IMG/VR virus record: IMGVR_UViG_3300023109_000056
Coordinates: 1 to 36,987 of that record
Length of the DNA stretch: 36,987 bases
Strand: one strand, 5' to 3'
Source of the DNA: a virus
The notes under the pieces were generated by a model. The model made no database searches and was not told the DNA's origin. It was given only the letters and a program-made list of their open reading frames with translations. Both the position numbers and the translations under genes were made by a program. This document shows, one piece after another, positions 15,425 to 23,304 of the stretch (position 1 is its first letter; each line of letters starts with the position of its first letter).

Positions 15425-16140
15425 TGGCAGGTAGCAAGAATCCGTTATTTACCAATACTTGGTTTAAGCACGAACGGCATAATAGTTGTCGTGACTCTAG
15501 CATGTACGCACGCATGCAAGAGGAGATGATAAACATACACGGTATAACTATTTTCTATTACCCAATAACAGAATATGACTTGAATGGCATCTCTGCATTC
15601 TGGGGCGAGGACCCTATGAAAGAGTTTAAGGAGAAATACACGTTAAAGTGCCTTAGCGAGGAGGAGAATGATCAACTGACATTCAATAGTTTTGGGTTAA
15701 CCCGTGAAGAGTCAGACAGGACGATCAGCATAAGCAAGCGACAGTTTGAAAATATTACGGGGAAGAAAGAACCCCAGTTTGGCGATCACTTCCTATACAC
15801 CCAAAATGGGATCGTATATGAGATAGAGAACCTTACAGATAATAATAACATTGTCCTTGGTCAAGAGTTGTGGTGGACGATATATGCCAAACCACGTATG
15901 GTTGAGGGTGAGGTATATGGTAGAGATGATTGTGATAGCATACGTGAGGAAGTAATTGATCCAGACCCTACATGGGGAGATGCTAAGAGTCCATGCGTCA
16001 ATGACGATGGTAATGTAGACGAAAATATAATGGTAGATGTTCCGGGTCCTCAACCGATGAAGGTTGATGATAAGGATCAGTTTGATGATGAAAAAGTTGA
16101 CACTATTTTAAGGAATTCTTGGGGCGGTTGGGATGGATAA
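15424..16140 (+). CDS. 14: Neck protein gp14
   Basis: 238 aa (T4 gp14 is 256 aa). It partners gp13 in the neck. Family features: an early NTWFKHERHNSCRDSSMYARMQEEMINIHGITIFYYP segment, LNGISAFWGEDPMKEF, FGDHFLYTQNGIVYEIENLT and WWTIYAKP. The C-terminal about 70 residues are acidic and end SWGGWDG. Its ATG overlaps the stop of the 37-aa ORF and its 3' end overlaps the next ORF by 8 bp, so translation along 13-14-15 is tightly coupled. Confidence 0.88.
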   Translation: MAGSKNPLFTNTWFKHERHNSCRDSSMYARMQEEMINIHGITIFYYPITEYDLNGISAFWGEDPMKEFKEKYTLKCLSEEENDQLTFNSFGLTREESDRTISISKRQFENITGKKEPQFGDHFLYTQNGIVYEIENLTDNNNIVLGQELWWTIYAKPRMVEGEVYGRDDCDSIREEVIDPDPTWGDAKSPCVNDDGNVDENIMVDVPGPQPMKVDDKDQFDDEKVDTILRNSWGGWDG

Positions 16141-16393
16141 TACCTATAAAGAGGTTTTAAATGATTGCGTTTCTTTGTTAAAGTGCGCACATGATGTTTA
16201 TAATATTAGGGAGGATACCCCTATACAAAATCAGATAAAAGCGGTTGCAGAGAGCGTGAAGAAGTCTTTTCGTGGTCAGAGGATCAATAAGAAGACCGTA
16301 GAGACTATCCAGTTATACATTAAAAATCTTCTTACGGACGATGATACTATTATTCTCCCAGAGGGGAAGGTTTTGCTGGAGATCCTTAAGTGA
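16133..16393 (+). CDS. 86-aa helical protein between gp14 and gp15
   Basis: Starts 8 bp inside gp14 (ATGGATAA) and overlaps the gp15 start by 4 bp (GTGA). Predominantly alpha-helical by composition, with two Cys near residues 12-18 and a basic centre (SVKKSFRGQRINKKT). No family recognised. In T4 genes 14 and 15 are adjacent, so this is an extra gene in the neck operon. Tight overlaps on both sides make it a convincing gene and suggest equimolar expression with neck or tail-terminator proteins. Confidence 0.75.
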   Translation: MDNTYKEVLNDCVSLLKCAHDVYNIREDTPIQNQIKAVAESVKKSFRGQRINKKTVETIQLYIKNLLTDDDTIILPEGKVLLEILK

Positions 16394-17100
16394 GCGGGCA
16401 TCGTCCATTTATCATCGGGGAGAGTACATACGTAACAACCCTAGCGTTCATGCAGTTGTTCCAAGGGATAGAGGTTCGAAACTTCGCTGAGAGATTCGGG
16501 GAAACTATTAGGAGGATACCTGTTCAGGTATCTCTAGATACTAAAGAAAAGATCTTTTATCAGTTGAAGCATGGTGGGTTCCGTGCTATGGAACAACAAG
16601 ACACACGTCTCCCTAGGATATCCATTCAGATGAATGATATATCGCTTAGGTTAGAGGATTACACCGGGAAGGAGCAGGAACGTATCTTGTTTAGGGATGA
16701 TGATAGTATCAAGAGGGACATCCAACCCGTCCCAATTAACATAACATATACGGTAGGTATCTGGGCAAAGTACTTCGAACACTATATCCAGATCGTAGAG
16801 AATATTGTACCTCTATTTGATCCGTATGCGACAGTAGAGGTTAAGGAGAGGCAATTGGATATCGCTAGGGAAATCCAAGTGAATATTGATGGGATATCTA
16901 ATGGTAGTTCATTTAAGGTAACAGGTAATGATCAGAGGGTGGTGAAGGGTGAGGCAAACTTTACGGCAAAAAGCATCATGTACAAGACCATGAACGAGAA
17001 CACATATGATTTAATTACAAAGGTTTATGGGTCCATTATCGACATCTCTACCCCAGTTAATTCAATGACAGTGGGACTTAGCGGGTTCCCCCCTATCTAA
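16390..17100 (+). CDS. 15: Tail terminator / sheath stabiliser gp15
   Basis: 236 aa (T4 gp15 is 272 aa). It caps the sheath and tube end and forms the connector to the neck. It starts at GTG 16390 with GGAG (16378-16381) 8 nt upstream. Supporting segments: a GETIRRIPVQVSLDTKEKIFYQL run resembling the gp15 'PI...KEK' segment, LPRISIQMNDISLRLEDY, PVPINITYTVGIWAKYFEHYIQIVENIVPLFDPY, and a C-terminal sheath-like MTVGLSGFPPI. Position after 13 and 14 agrees. Followed by a late promoter. Confidence 0.85.
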   Translation: MSGHRPFIIGESTYVTTLAFMQLFQGIEVRNFAERFGETIRRIPVQVSLDTKEKIFYQLKHGGFRAMEQQDTRLPRISIQMNDISLRLEDYTGKEQERILFRDDDSIKRDIQPVPINITYTVGIWAKYFEHYIQIVENIVPLFDPYATVEVKERQLDIAREIQVNIDGISNGSSFKVTGNDQRVVKGEANFTAKSIMYKTMNENTYDLITKVYGSIIDISTPVNSMTVGLSGFPPI

Positions 17101-17105
17101 AATCT

Positions 17106-17113
17106 TATAAATA
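17106..17113 (+). promoter_or_regulatory. Late promoter box TATAAATA only 8 bp from a start codon
   Basis: Exact octamer followed by eight bases and then ATG 17122. With T4 spacing the transcript would start about 2-4 nt before the ATG, giving an almost leaderless mRNA. Confidence 0.8.
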
Positions 17114-17121
17114 CATATGTT

Positions 17122-17712
17122 ATGAGCAATAGAGAAGAATTAGACGATGCCATGGGCATAACCACTGATGCTATGTTAAACATCGATGATCTAGATGAGG
17201 ATAACGTAGATGAGTATCTCTCTGATGTAAGATCTGCGATTAAACATACAGCAGACAATCCTCATGACGAAGAGGACCAAAAAGAGATAGAGAGGTATAA
17301 TAATAGAAAGAACGAGATTGCTCAGTTCAGGAAAAAACTAGATGTCGTTGGTGAGATGGAAAACAAGGACTGGGCGCAACAGATCCTTAAGAATAGTGCC
17401 CATAATATGCTAGTAGCGCAAAAGGTTGCTTTGGATGAAATCGCTGAGGACCCGATGAGTAAAAAGATCACCTCTATGGCAGAGATTTCAAATGCGATCA
17501 CATCTGCCGCAAAAACAATGATGGACATCGATACACAAGACGAGAACCTTCAGTTGTCTAAAGAGAAGAATAGACTCCGTAAGTTAGAGGTAGAGTCTAA
17601 ACTTAACATATTGGATACCAGTAGTTTAAAGAATAATGTTGGTTCTGGTTCTACAGAGGACATGTTAGAGTTGCTTGAAACTGAGGATGACGAGAAGGTA
17701 GAAGATGTCTAG
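17122..17712 (+). CDS. 16: Probable small terminase subunit gp16
   Basis: 196 aa (T4 gp16 is 164 aa). Placed after 15 and upstream of 17, as in T4. Residues about 85-170 (WAQQILKNSAHNMLVAQKVALDEIAEDPMSKKITSMAEISNAITSAAKTMMDIDTQ) match the helical pattern of the gp16 oligomerisation core, in which a helix ending in an (S/D)P turn precedes a second long helix. N- and C-termini are acidic. gp16 forms a ring that regulates gp17 and recognises DNA for packaging. There is no Shine-Dalgarno upstream; the late promoter ends 8 bp from the ATG. It overlaps the next gene by 8 bp. Assignment is by position and helix pattern. Confidence 0.72.
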   Translation: MSNREELDDAMGITTDAMLNIDDLDEDNVDEYLSDVRSAIKHTADNPHDEEDQKEIERYNNRKNEIAQFRKKLDVVGEMENKDWAQQILKNSAHNMLVAQKVALDEIAEDPMSKKITSMAEISNAITSAAKTMMDIDTQDENLQLSKEKNRLRKLEVESKLNILDTSSLKNNVGSGSTEDMLELLETEDDEKVEDV

Positions 17713-18481
17713 AGGTTCTGATACATACAATATAGACTCATACCGAGAGTTTTGTGAAGAGTTGGGAGTACAAGATCCGCTGGATAAGGACTTCATCCCA
17801 AGGTGCTCCCAGTTCTTTAAAGAGAAGGGTCATTCTCAAGATGATGCAAATAGTATATGCTACGTTGGTTTCCAGCAGAAGTTTAAAAACATGAAGAATG
17901 ATCTAGATGATGATGAACTTACTGAAGAGAAGAGCGCTGAGGCACTCGCTACCAGAGCGAGAAAGGTATTCACATCAAATATGTCGAAGTTAGGGTTATC
18001 TCCAACTGGACGAAAAAAGAAAGCGACGGGCAGGGGCGAGGCAGGCGAAAGTTATGTCGAGGATAGGTCTGAATCGTTCGAGGATTCGGTAGAGATGTTA
18101 ATGAAGCAAGGTTACCCTAAGGAAGATGCCGAGAAAATAGCAGCGGATATCACGTGGAAGATTCAGGACAGGATTGATAAGGGCGTTGCTGGGAATGTAT
18201 TCGGGCAAATACCTAAAGACGATGATATCGAGATGCCAGATGAGATGCCAATGTTTGCACCATCGACCCAGATGAGTAGTGCTAGGAGAAAACTAGAGAT
18301 GGAATCTTTTGCAGACAAACTTGACGGTATATTTCTGACTGAGAAAAAAAAGAAGAAGAAAAAGAAAAAAACATCCAAGAAGAAATCTTCACGTCGGGTC
18401 CATGGTGCTGGCGGGTATCCTTATGAGAGAAATGAGGGTGGAGATTTAGGCGGAGATGTCGGGATGGGAGGCGGAGAATGA
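17705..18481 (+). CDS. Unrecognised 258-aa protein with basic poly-Lys tail, between gp16 and gp17
   Basis: AAGG (17695-17698) precedes the ATG; it overlaps gp16 by 8 bp. Two similar helical hairpins are visible, RCSQFFKEKGHSQDDANSIC at about residue 28 and LMKQGYPKEDAEKIAADI at about 135; both have G-(H/Y)-(S/P)-x-x-DA-x-x-I, so the protein may contain a duplicated small domain. Near residue 199 a new module begins, MESFADKLDGIFLTE, followed by ten consecutive Lys, a TSKKKSSRR basic patch and a Gly-rich end. That last module resembles the starts of the next two genes. Likely a late virion protein; the basic tail could contact DNA. Function unknown. Confidence 0.75.
   Translation: MSRGSDTYNIDSYREFCEELGVQDPLDKDFIPRCSQFFKEKGHSQDDANSICYVGFQQKFKNMKNDLDDDELTEEKSAEALATRARKVFTSNMSKLGLSPTGRKKKATGRGEAGESYVEDRSESFEDSVEMLMKQGYPKEDAEKIAADITWKIQDRIDKGVAGNVFGQIPKDDDIEMPDEMPMFAPSTQMSSARRKLEMESFADKLDGIFLTEKKKKKKKKKTSKKKSSRRVHGAGGYPYERNEGGDLGGDVGMGGGE
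18284..18481 (+). CDS. Internal in-frame start: 60-aa Lys-rich protein
   Basis: AGGAG (18284-18288) lies 10 nt before ATG 18299, in frame with the 17705 ORF (offset 594 nt). The product would begin MESFADKLDGIFLTE, then a run of ten Lys, KKSSRR and a Gly-rich tail. Its N-terminus parallels the true starts of the next two genes (MNFSDKLDAIFE, MDNYSQKLDTIFE), the strongest argument that a separate start is used or was used before fusion. Coordinates include the ribosome binding site. Confidence 0.45.
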   Translation, partial: RRKLEMESFADKLDGIFLTEKKKKKKKKKTSKKKSSRRVHGAGGYPYERNEGGDLGGDVGMGGGE

Positions 18482-18750
18482 ATTTCAGCGATAAATTAGA
18501 TGCTATCTTTGAGAAGAAGGATACCTCTCCTGAGGTATTAGAAGGCGGTCTAGCAGACAACAAGGATTTGGCCGATATTGCCAAAAAGCATGGCGTGTCT
18601 AAAGATTCCCTTGATAAGGAATTTAAGATGGGTATAGAGGTGGAGAAAGAGCACTCTGATGATATGAGAAAATCTGTAGAGATTGCTAAAGATCACCTAG
18701 AAGAGGACCCCAAATATTACACCAAACTTAAGAAAATAGAAGATTCGTAA
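18478..18750 (+). CDS. 90-aa protein with KLDAIFE N-terminus, candidate internal head protein
   Basis: Starts at ATG 18478, overlapping the previous stop by 4 bp; GGAGG (18467-18471) is 6 nt upstream. The N-terminus MNFSDKLDAIFE matches the pattern F/Y-S/A-x-KLD-x-IF shared with both neighbours. The remainder is charged and helical, with LADIAKKHGVSKDSLDKEFKMGIEVE reading like a helix-turn-helix-sized unit and a VEKEHSDDMRKSVEIAKDHL segment containing His. IFE followed by K fits an (L/I)-x-E gp21 site, which would release about 78 residues inside the head. The function is inferred. Confidence 0.75.
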   Translation: MNFSDKLDAIFEKKDTSPEVLEGGLADNKDLADIAKKHGVSKDSLDKEFKMGIEVEKEHSDDMRKSVEIAKDHLEEDPKYYTKLKKIEDS

Positions 18751-18757
18751 TAATTTT

Positions 18758-18765
18758 TATAAATA
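18758..18765 (+). promoter_or_regulatory. Late promoter box TATAAATA only 8 bp from a start codon
   Basis: Exact octamer, 8 bp before ATG 18774. The AAAGG at 18765-18769 would be present only in read-through transcripts, not in RNA started here. Confidence 0.8.
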
Positions 18766-18773
18766 AAGGTACA

Positions 18774-19127
18774 ATGGATAATTATTCACAAAAATTAGAC
18801 ACTATATTTGAGAATGTCTCAGACAATGCTTTCTCTTATGATATTCAGAGGACACGGTCTGGCGAAAAATCATCTTACCTAAAAGCATTTGATGAGAAGG
18901 CAAAGACTTATGCGGATGACCTAAAGGATCTTGTCGCTCGTGGTGGCGAAGAGCGACTCCGTAAAGAATTGCGTAAGATTGAAAAAGAGATTCGGGATGA
19001 ACTTGATAAGAAAGAAGAATTCCATGGACTAAAATTACCTGATGATCTTACCCCAAGACTCAGGGTCCAAATAAAGGGGTACGAATACGTCGGTAGTCAA
19101 TTAACTAAAGGAGACAATAATGGCTGA
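18774..19127 (+). CDS. 117-aa protein with KLDTIFE N-terminus, candidate internal head protein
   Basis: MDNYSQKLDTIFE at the N-terminus is the third copy of the shared peptide. After it come a short Asp/Asn/Ser-rich stretch and a long charged helix (about residues 35-85: KTYADDLKDLVARGGEERLRKELRKIEKEIRDELDKKEEF), then a compact end. No known family. It has its own late promoter placed so close that the transcript is almost leaderless. It overlaps the next gene by 8 bp. A cut after IFE (residue 13) by gp21 would leave a mature 104-residue protein. The function is inferred from the shared N-terminus. Confidence 0.75.
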   Translation: MDNYSQKLDTIFENVSDNAFSYDIQRTRSGEKSSYLKAFDEKAKTYADDLKDLVARGGEERLRKELRKIEKEIRDELDKKEEFHGLKLPDDLTPRLRVQIKGYEYVGSQLTKGDNNG

Positions 19128-19647
19128 TAAGTGGGATAAAGCATATAGTGTTGTAAATGAGAACTTTGGGTGGACGGGTGTACCTCGTCACTTGAACGAG
19201 GCAGATCCATATCCTCAACAAGGACAACCTCAGCAACAACAGCAACAAGCGCCTCCTCAACAAGACATGGGAGACATGAACCAAGAGCAACCTCAACAAG
19301 GTGACCAACAACAACGCTCAGACGGACAGTGGGATGACGATATCAAGTCACAAGTTAATGACATGGCAGGAAAGAGTTTGAAGGACCTTTATGCTGGTCT
19401 TGAAGACGATCAAGCAAAAACCGACTTCGTTAAGAATGTAGCGGGACCCGGAATTAAGGCGCAGTTAGGAATCGACAATATCCCTTATAAGGAATTGCAC
19501 GGTATCCTAGGAAGTGCTGGTGGTGAAGAAGAAGATCAAGGTGGCGAAGAGCAACAATTTGATGACCAAGAAGATCAAGGTGGCGAAGAACAACAACAAG
19601 CGCCAGAACAAGGTCAGCAGCAACAGTTGCAACAAAGCAGATATTAA
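19120..19647 (+). CDS. Gln-rich low-complexity late protein upstream of terminase
   Basis: 175 aa; AAAGGAGA (19107-19114) is 5 nt before the ATG. N-terminus MADKWDKAYSVVNENFGWTGV, then a Pro/Gln tract (about residues 30-65), a short folded-looking middle (DDIKSQVNDMAGKSLKDLYAGLEDDQAKTDFVKNVAGPGIKAQLGIDNIPY, about 70-125), then a Gly/Glu/Gln tail with a duplicated EDQGGEEQQ unit. Not recognised. Its terminator at 19675 ends the gp16-to-here transcript. Gln-rich disordered tails in phage virion proteins are often flexible, but no role can be assigned. Confidence 0.75.
   Translation: MADKWDKAYSVVNENFGWTGVPRHLNEADPYPQQGQPQQQQQQAPPQQDMGDMNQEQPQQGDQQQRSDGQWDDDIKSQVNDMAGKSLKDLYAGLEDDQAKTDFVKNVAGPGIKAQLGIDNIPYKELHGILGSAGGEEEDQGGEEQQFDDQEDQGGEEQQQAPEQGQQQQLQQSRY
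19531..19596 (+). repeat. Direct repeat within the Gln-rich gene
   Basis: A 27-bp unit at 19531-19557 recurs at 19570-19596 with one mismatch (period 39), encoding EDQGGEEQQ twice. Consistent with slippage-driven expansion of a disordered tail. Confidence 0.8.
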
Positions 19648-19674
19648 TCTAAAAAATTAAATTATTAAATAAAT

Positions 19675-19707
19675 AATAGAGGCAACTTCGGTTGCCTTTA
19701 TTTTTTT
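19675..19707 (+). terminator. UUCG-loop terminator upstream of gp17
   Basis: Arms 19675-19686 and 19691-19702 pair over 12 bp with one wobble around a TTCG tetraloop, with T's to 19707. It separates the small-gene operon from the terminase gene. Confidence 0.9.
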
Positions 19708-19720
19708 ACGGGAATATTTT

Positions 19721-21328
19721 ATGCCAGTACCTTATGATGGTAAGAGAATAATTCGTCCGGGCACCCAGCATGATTGGACTCCTGAGATGAAGCGGGAGTT
19801 AAAGGCATCCAAGAAAGACTTAATGCATTTTGCACTGAACCATGTCAAGGTTCAGACGGTAGATAAGGGCGTATCTACATTAGAGTTTAGACCTTACCAG
19901 GAAAGGATGTTTAAATCCATGCTGAGTGAGAACCGGATGATATGCTTAAGTCCTAGACAGACGGGGAAAACAACAACCGCAGGCATATATGCTCTATGGA
20001 GGGCATTGTTCACAAATAAGAAGATGAACATATACATCCTCTCAAATAAGGGGGAATCGGCAAAGGACTTTTTAAATCGTATCAAAGAGGTATATAGTGA
20101 CTTGGATCCGTATTTGAAGCGAGCGATTATAGAGTGGAATAAGACCTCTATCGTGTTCGAGAACGGAACGGCAATCCATACAAGTACGACAACCCCAGAC
20201 TCTATCCGTGGTAGATCAGTATCCCTTCTTATCTTGGATGAGTTTGCTCACGTTCGCCCCGAGGTGGCAGACCCTTTCTGGACATCAGCGCAACCTACCG
20301 TAGCGTCTGGTTCTGCCCAGATCTGTATCATATCGACCCCTAATGGAAATACTGGACAATTCGCTGAGTTATGGAAGGGTGCCGAGTTGGGGGCAAAGGA
20401 TCCATTAAAGGGTAATGGGTTTACGCCATTCCGGATAGAATGGGACGAACCTCCGGGAAGAGGTGAAGAGTTCAGGAGGAAGATGATTGCTGAAACATCG
20501 CTCATGACTTGGCAACAAGAATACAACTGCTCATTTCTAGGATCTTCCTCCACTCTTATCAATGGTGAGATGCTAGGGAAATTGGCAGACATGGTATGTG
20601 ACCCCGTAAAGGAGTTCCCTAATTTTGAGGTATGGGAGCAACCGCAACCAAATAGGATATATCTGTTAGGTTGTGATGTTGCGATGGGTGTAGGTAGGGA
20701 TTACAGCGTTATTCAGGTAGTTGATATAACAGACCCTAATAGGTTTAAGCAGGTTGCGGTGTTTGCGGATGACTATATCCGAACCCCAGATTTTACCAGA
20801 AAGATAAACGAGATTGGAAAATTGTATAACTATGCATTCGTAATAGTTGAAAATAATACTTATGGTGCCCAGATTTGTCGTGACTTATGGAATGATTATG
20901 AATATGAATGGTTATATTTCGAGAAAGGGAAGAAAGAGAAAGGCATCAACGCAAATAGGAAGACGAAGGTAAATTCGAATGCTTCCCTTAAAAGGTATGC
21001 GGAAGAGGGTAAATTAGCGGTATATGATAAAAAGACTATTAAGGAGATGGAGGGGTATATCCAGTTAGGTGAGGACAAGTATGGGTGTGAGGAAGGAGAA
21101 AATAGTCACGACGATAGGGTTGATGCCTTGAGATGGGCAACTTATTTCGCAGTTTCTGATTATTGGAGAGATTTGGAAGAATTTATTCGAGACGAGCGTG
21201 GTATACAGGTTAGTGAGTATGAGTTCGAGGATATGGGCATTGGTGACGAAACTTTTCAACCAATTATTTTTAAAGATGACGCCAATGAGGATCCATATGT
21301 TGACGAAGACGGTTTAATGTGGGGGTAA
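19721..21328 (+). CDS. 17: Large terminase subunit gp17
   Basis: 535 aa (T4 gp17 is 610 aa). The packaging motor ATPase and headful nuclease docks on the gp20 portal. ATPase domain: FRPYQERMF adenine-binding region at about residue 56, Walker A SPRQTGKTT (77-85), Walker B LLILDE (169-174), and coupling motif ISTPNG (204-209). RNase H-fold nuclease domain: D319 (LLGCDVAMG), E377 (VIVENNTYG) and the HDDRVDALRWA cluster (463-473), giving the expected metal-binding acids. GGGA (19710-19713) lies 7 nt before the ATG, just after a terminator. No exact late promoter box precedes it; an AT-rich AAATAAATA at about 19668 is the nearest candidate, so gp17 may rely on read-through and so be made at low level. 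Confidence 0.97.
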   Translation: MPVPYDGKRIIRPGTQHDWTPEMKRELKASKKDLMHFALNHVKVQTVDKGVSTLEFRPYQERMFKSMLSENRMICLSPRQTGKTTTAGIYALWRALFTNKKMNIYILSNKGESAKDFLNRIKEVYSDLDPYLKRAIIEWNKTSIVFENGTAIHTSTTTPDSIRGRSVSLLILDEFAHVRPEVADPFWTSAQPTVASGSAQICIISTPNGNTGQFAELWKGAELGAKDPLKGNGFTPFRIEWDEPPGRGEEFRRKMIAETSLMTWQQEYNCSFLGSSSTLINGEMLGKLADMVCDPVKEFPNFEVWEQPQPNRIYLLGCDVAMGVGRDYSVIQVVDITDPNRFKQVAVFADDYIRTPDFTRKINEIGKLYNYAFVIVENNTYGAQICRDLWNDYEYEWLYFEKGKKEKGINANRKTKVNSNASLKRYAEEGKLAVYDKKTIKEMEGYIQLGEDKYGCEEGENSHDDRVDALRWATYFAVSDYWRDLEEFIRDERGIQVSEYEFEDMGIGDETFQPIIFKDDANEDPYVDEDGLMWG

Positions 21329-21361
21329 CCCCTTACATATATACGGTCAAGATATTTTTTT

Positions 21362-21369
21362 TATAAATA
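21362..21369 (+). promoter_or_regulatory. Late promoter box TATAAATA upstream of tail sheath
   Basis: Exact octamer after a T-run, 41 bp before the gp18 ATG; opens the tail transcription unit. Confidence 0.85.
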
Positions 21370-21410
21370 CAATTAATAAGTCATAACTTACGGAAGTATA
21401 GGAGAAACTC

Positions 21411-23294
21411 ATGCCAAATTCAGCGCCATCAGTAGAAATTTTTGAAAGGTCCTTTTCTCAGAACGTTGCAGTTGATTCTGCCACGGTATTCGGAACAATG
21501 GGATTGTTTTCTAGAGGACCTGTTAACGAACTTACACTATTGACTTCTCCTGAGGAATTGAGAGAGGTTTTCGGCACTCCAGTTGATGATGTCACTGCGA
21601 AGTTCTTTTATCCAGTAGATAAAATCTTGGAAATTTCACCAGTATATGTTATCCGTGTAGAAAACCAAGACAAGAAGTGTGCAGGTTCTATTATCGGGAT
21701 CAGTGGTACCGAAGCAAACAGTGTAGACGCACCTGTAGAGGTTAAGGCATACCCTCTCAGTTATACTTCAATATATGAGTCTGACGAAGAATCTGATATC
21801 CAAATTGATCTAGACGCTCTTGACCTATCCAATGCTATTAGTGTAATCGCAACTGGACCTGGAGAATCTTACGAGAATGTTGGGTACTCTATTGTAAATT
21901 ATGATGACTACGCTAAATTACAAGATCTTGCCGCTGACCTAGCAAGTTCTGATACTGATGCTGAGATTGAAGCGGTTGGAGAGACTGCATACAATGCTGC
22001 TGTGTCTGGTTCAGGAATTTCTGATAACTTGGTAGCAGACCTTATTGATCCTAACGACGAATTTTCTGTAGATAGTGAGTTACTTAACACTTACTTGTCT
22101 TTTGAGTTTGGACCGACTAGCGCAAGTCAATTCGCATTCTATGAGTATGACGGATCTTCTTTGGTTAACCAATATCTTGTATCTGTTGACCCAGAAGAGA
22201 AGGATGCTAGAGGAGAAAGTATTTTCGCCAATAACATTGTTAATGAAACTTCAACTAAGTTGAGGGTATTTGTTGGTTCTAGTAAATTGACCGCAGCGAA
22301 TGTTGACCCTGTATCTACCCCTAAGGTTAATCTAGGTGGTGCAGACGCATTAACTACTAACATCGACAGCACTATCGACGATGCAATGGTTGAGCAATTG
22401 ATCTTAAACTTCTCTTCTCGTGAAGAGTTCCCAAATCTTACCGCATTCGTTGACCTTGACTTCGGGTTGAGCGTTAAGCAAAAAATGAATGCGATTGCAG
22501 TAGCAAGAAAGGACACCGTAGCGCTATTGAATGTAGCGGGTAGTACAATGATTGACACTGCTACTAGTAAGAAGAAGGCAAACCAAACTAAGTTGGTAAA
22601 ACAATATGCAGATAGTACCCTAGGTATTGATTCTTCATATGCCGCTCTCTACGCTAACTACTTCGAGGTTCGTGACAGGTTCAATAATGAGAATGTTTGG
22701 ATCCCTGCCACTGGTCACGTTGCTAATAAGGTAGCGTTTACAATAGAAAACTTTGCTCCTTGGTTCGCAGTTGCTGGTTTCGAGCGTGGTGTCATCACTG
22801 GTGATATCCGTAGGGTTGCTTTTAATCCTAACGAAGAACAACGTAAGGTTCTTTACCCTGCACGTGTTAACGCTATCGTTAACTTCCGTGGAGAAGGTAT
22901 CGTAATCTTCGGACAGAAGACCTTGCAAAGTTTTGCATCGAACACTGACCGTCTAGACATTAGAATGCTTCTTATCGATATCAACAAGACTGTGCGCCAA
23001 GTAAGTCGCCAGACCTTGTTCGCTAAGAACACTGCTAACACTAGAAGAATCTGGAGAAATGCTGTAACTTCTTACTTGGACGGTGTCCTTGCGAACGAAG
23101 GTATTTCTGAGTACGATGTTATCGCAGATGAAACTAACAACCCAGATGCTGTTGTCGCTAGAAAAGAATTCTACGGTTACATCGCAGTAAGACCTGTAAA
23201 CTCTATCGAGTTTATCAAGATCTACATTGCCGATGTTAGCGGAGAGTTGACTATCGCAGAAGCACTTGACACTCTACAGGCAAATAACCTGTAA
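21411..23294 (+). CDS. 18: Tail sheath protein gp18
   Basis: 627 aa (T4 gp18 is 659 aa). It forms the contractile sheath around the tube. Family features: start PSVEIFERSFSQNVAVDSATVFGTMGLFSRGPVNELTLLTS; a variable outer part; then the conserved C-terminal core with GHVANKVAFTIENFAPWFAVAGFERGVI, RRVAFNPNEEQRKVLYPARVNAIVNFRGEGIVIFGQKTLQ, DRLDIRMLLIDINKTVRQVSRQTLF, and the handshake-strand region near YIAVRPVNSIEFIKIYIADVSG. AGGAG (21400-21404) is 6 nt before the ATG. Codon use is shifted toward GTT/GCT/CGT in conserved parts, as expected for a high-copy virion protein. Confidence 0.97.
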   Translation: MPNSAPSVEIFERSFSQNVAVDSATVFGTMGLFSRGPVNELTLLTSPEELREVFGTPVDDVTAKFFYPVDKILEISPVYVIRVENQDKKCAGSIIGISGTEANSVDAPVEVKAYPLSYTSIYESDEESDIQIDLDALDLSNAISVIATGPGESYENVGYSIVNYDDYAKLQDLAADLASSDTDAEIEAVGETAYNAAVSGSGISDNLVADLIDPNDEFSVDSELLNTYLSFEFGPTSASQFAFYEYDGSSLVNQYLVSVDPEEKDARGESIFANNIVNETSTKLRVFVGSSKLTAANVDPVSTPKVNLGGADALTTNIDSTIDDAMVEQLILNFSSREEFPNLTAFVDLDFGLSVKQKMNAIAVARKDTVALLNVAGSTMIDTATSKKKANQTKLVKQYADSTLGIDSSYAALYANYFEVRDRFNNENVWIPATGHVANKVAFTIENFAPWFAVAGFERGVITGDIRRVAFNPNEEQRKVLYPARVNAIVNFRGEGIVIFGQKTLQSFASNTDRLDIRMLLIDINKTVRQVSRQTLFAKNTANTRRIWRNAVTSYLDGVLANEGISEYDVIADETNNPDAVVARKEFYGYIAVRPVNSIEFIKIYIADVSGELTIAEALDTLQANNL

Positions 23295-23304
23295 TAGCAA
23301 CCTG

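Noticed and set aside
18346-18352. A AAA AAG slippery heptamer in phase in the gene at 17705
   Set aside because: The -1 frame would add only about two dozen residues of no recognisable type; best explained by the Lys tract.
19668-19676. AT-rich AAATAAATA as a promoter for gp17
   Set aside because: It does not match the TATAAATA octamer and is part of the terminator region; kept only as a remark in the gp17 entry.
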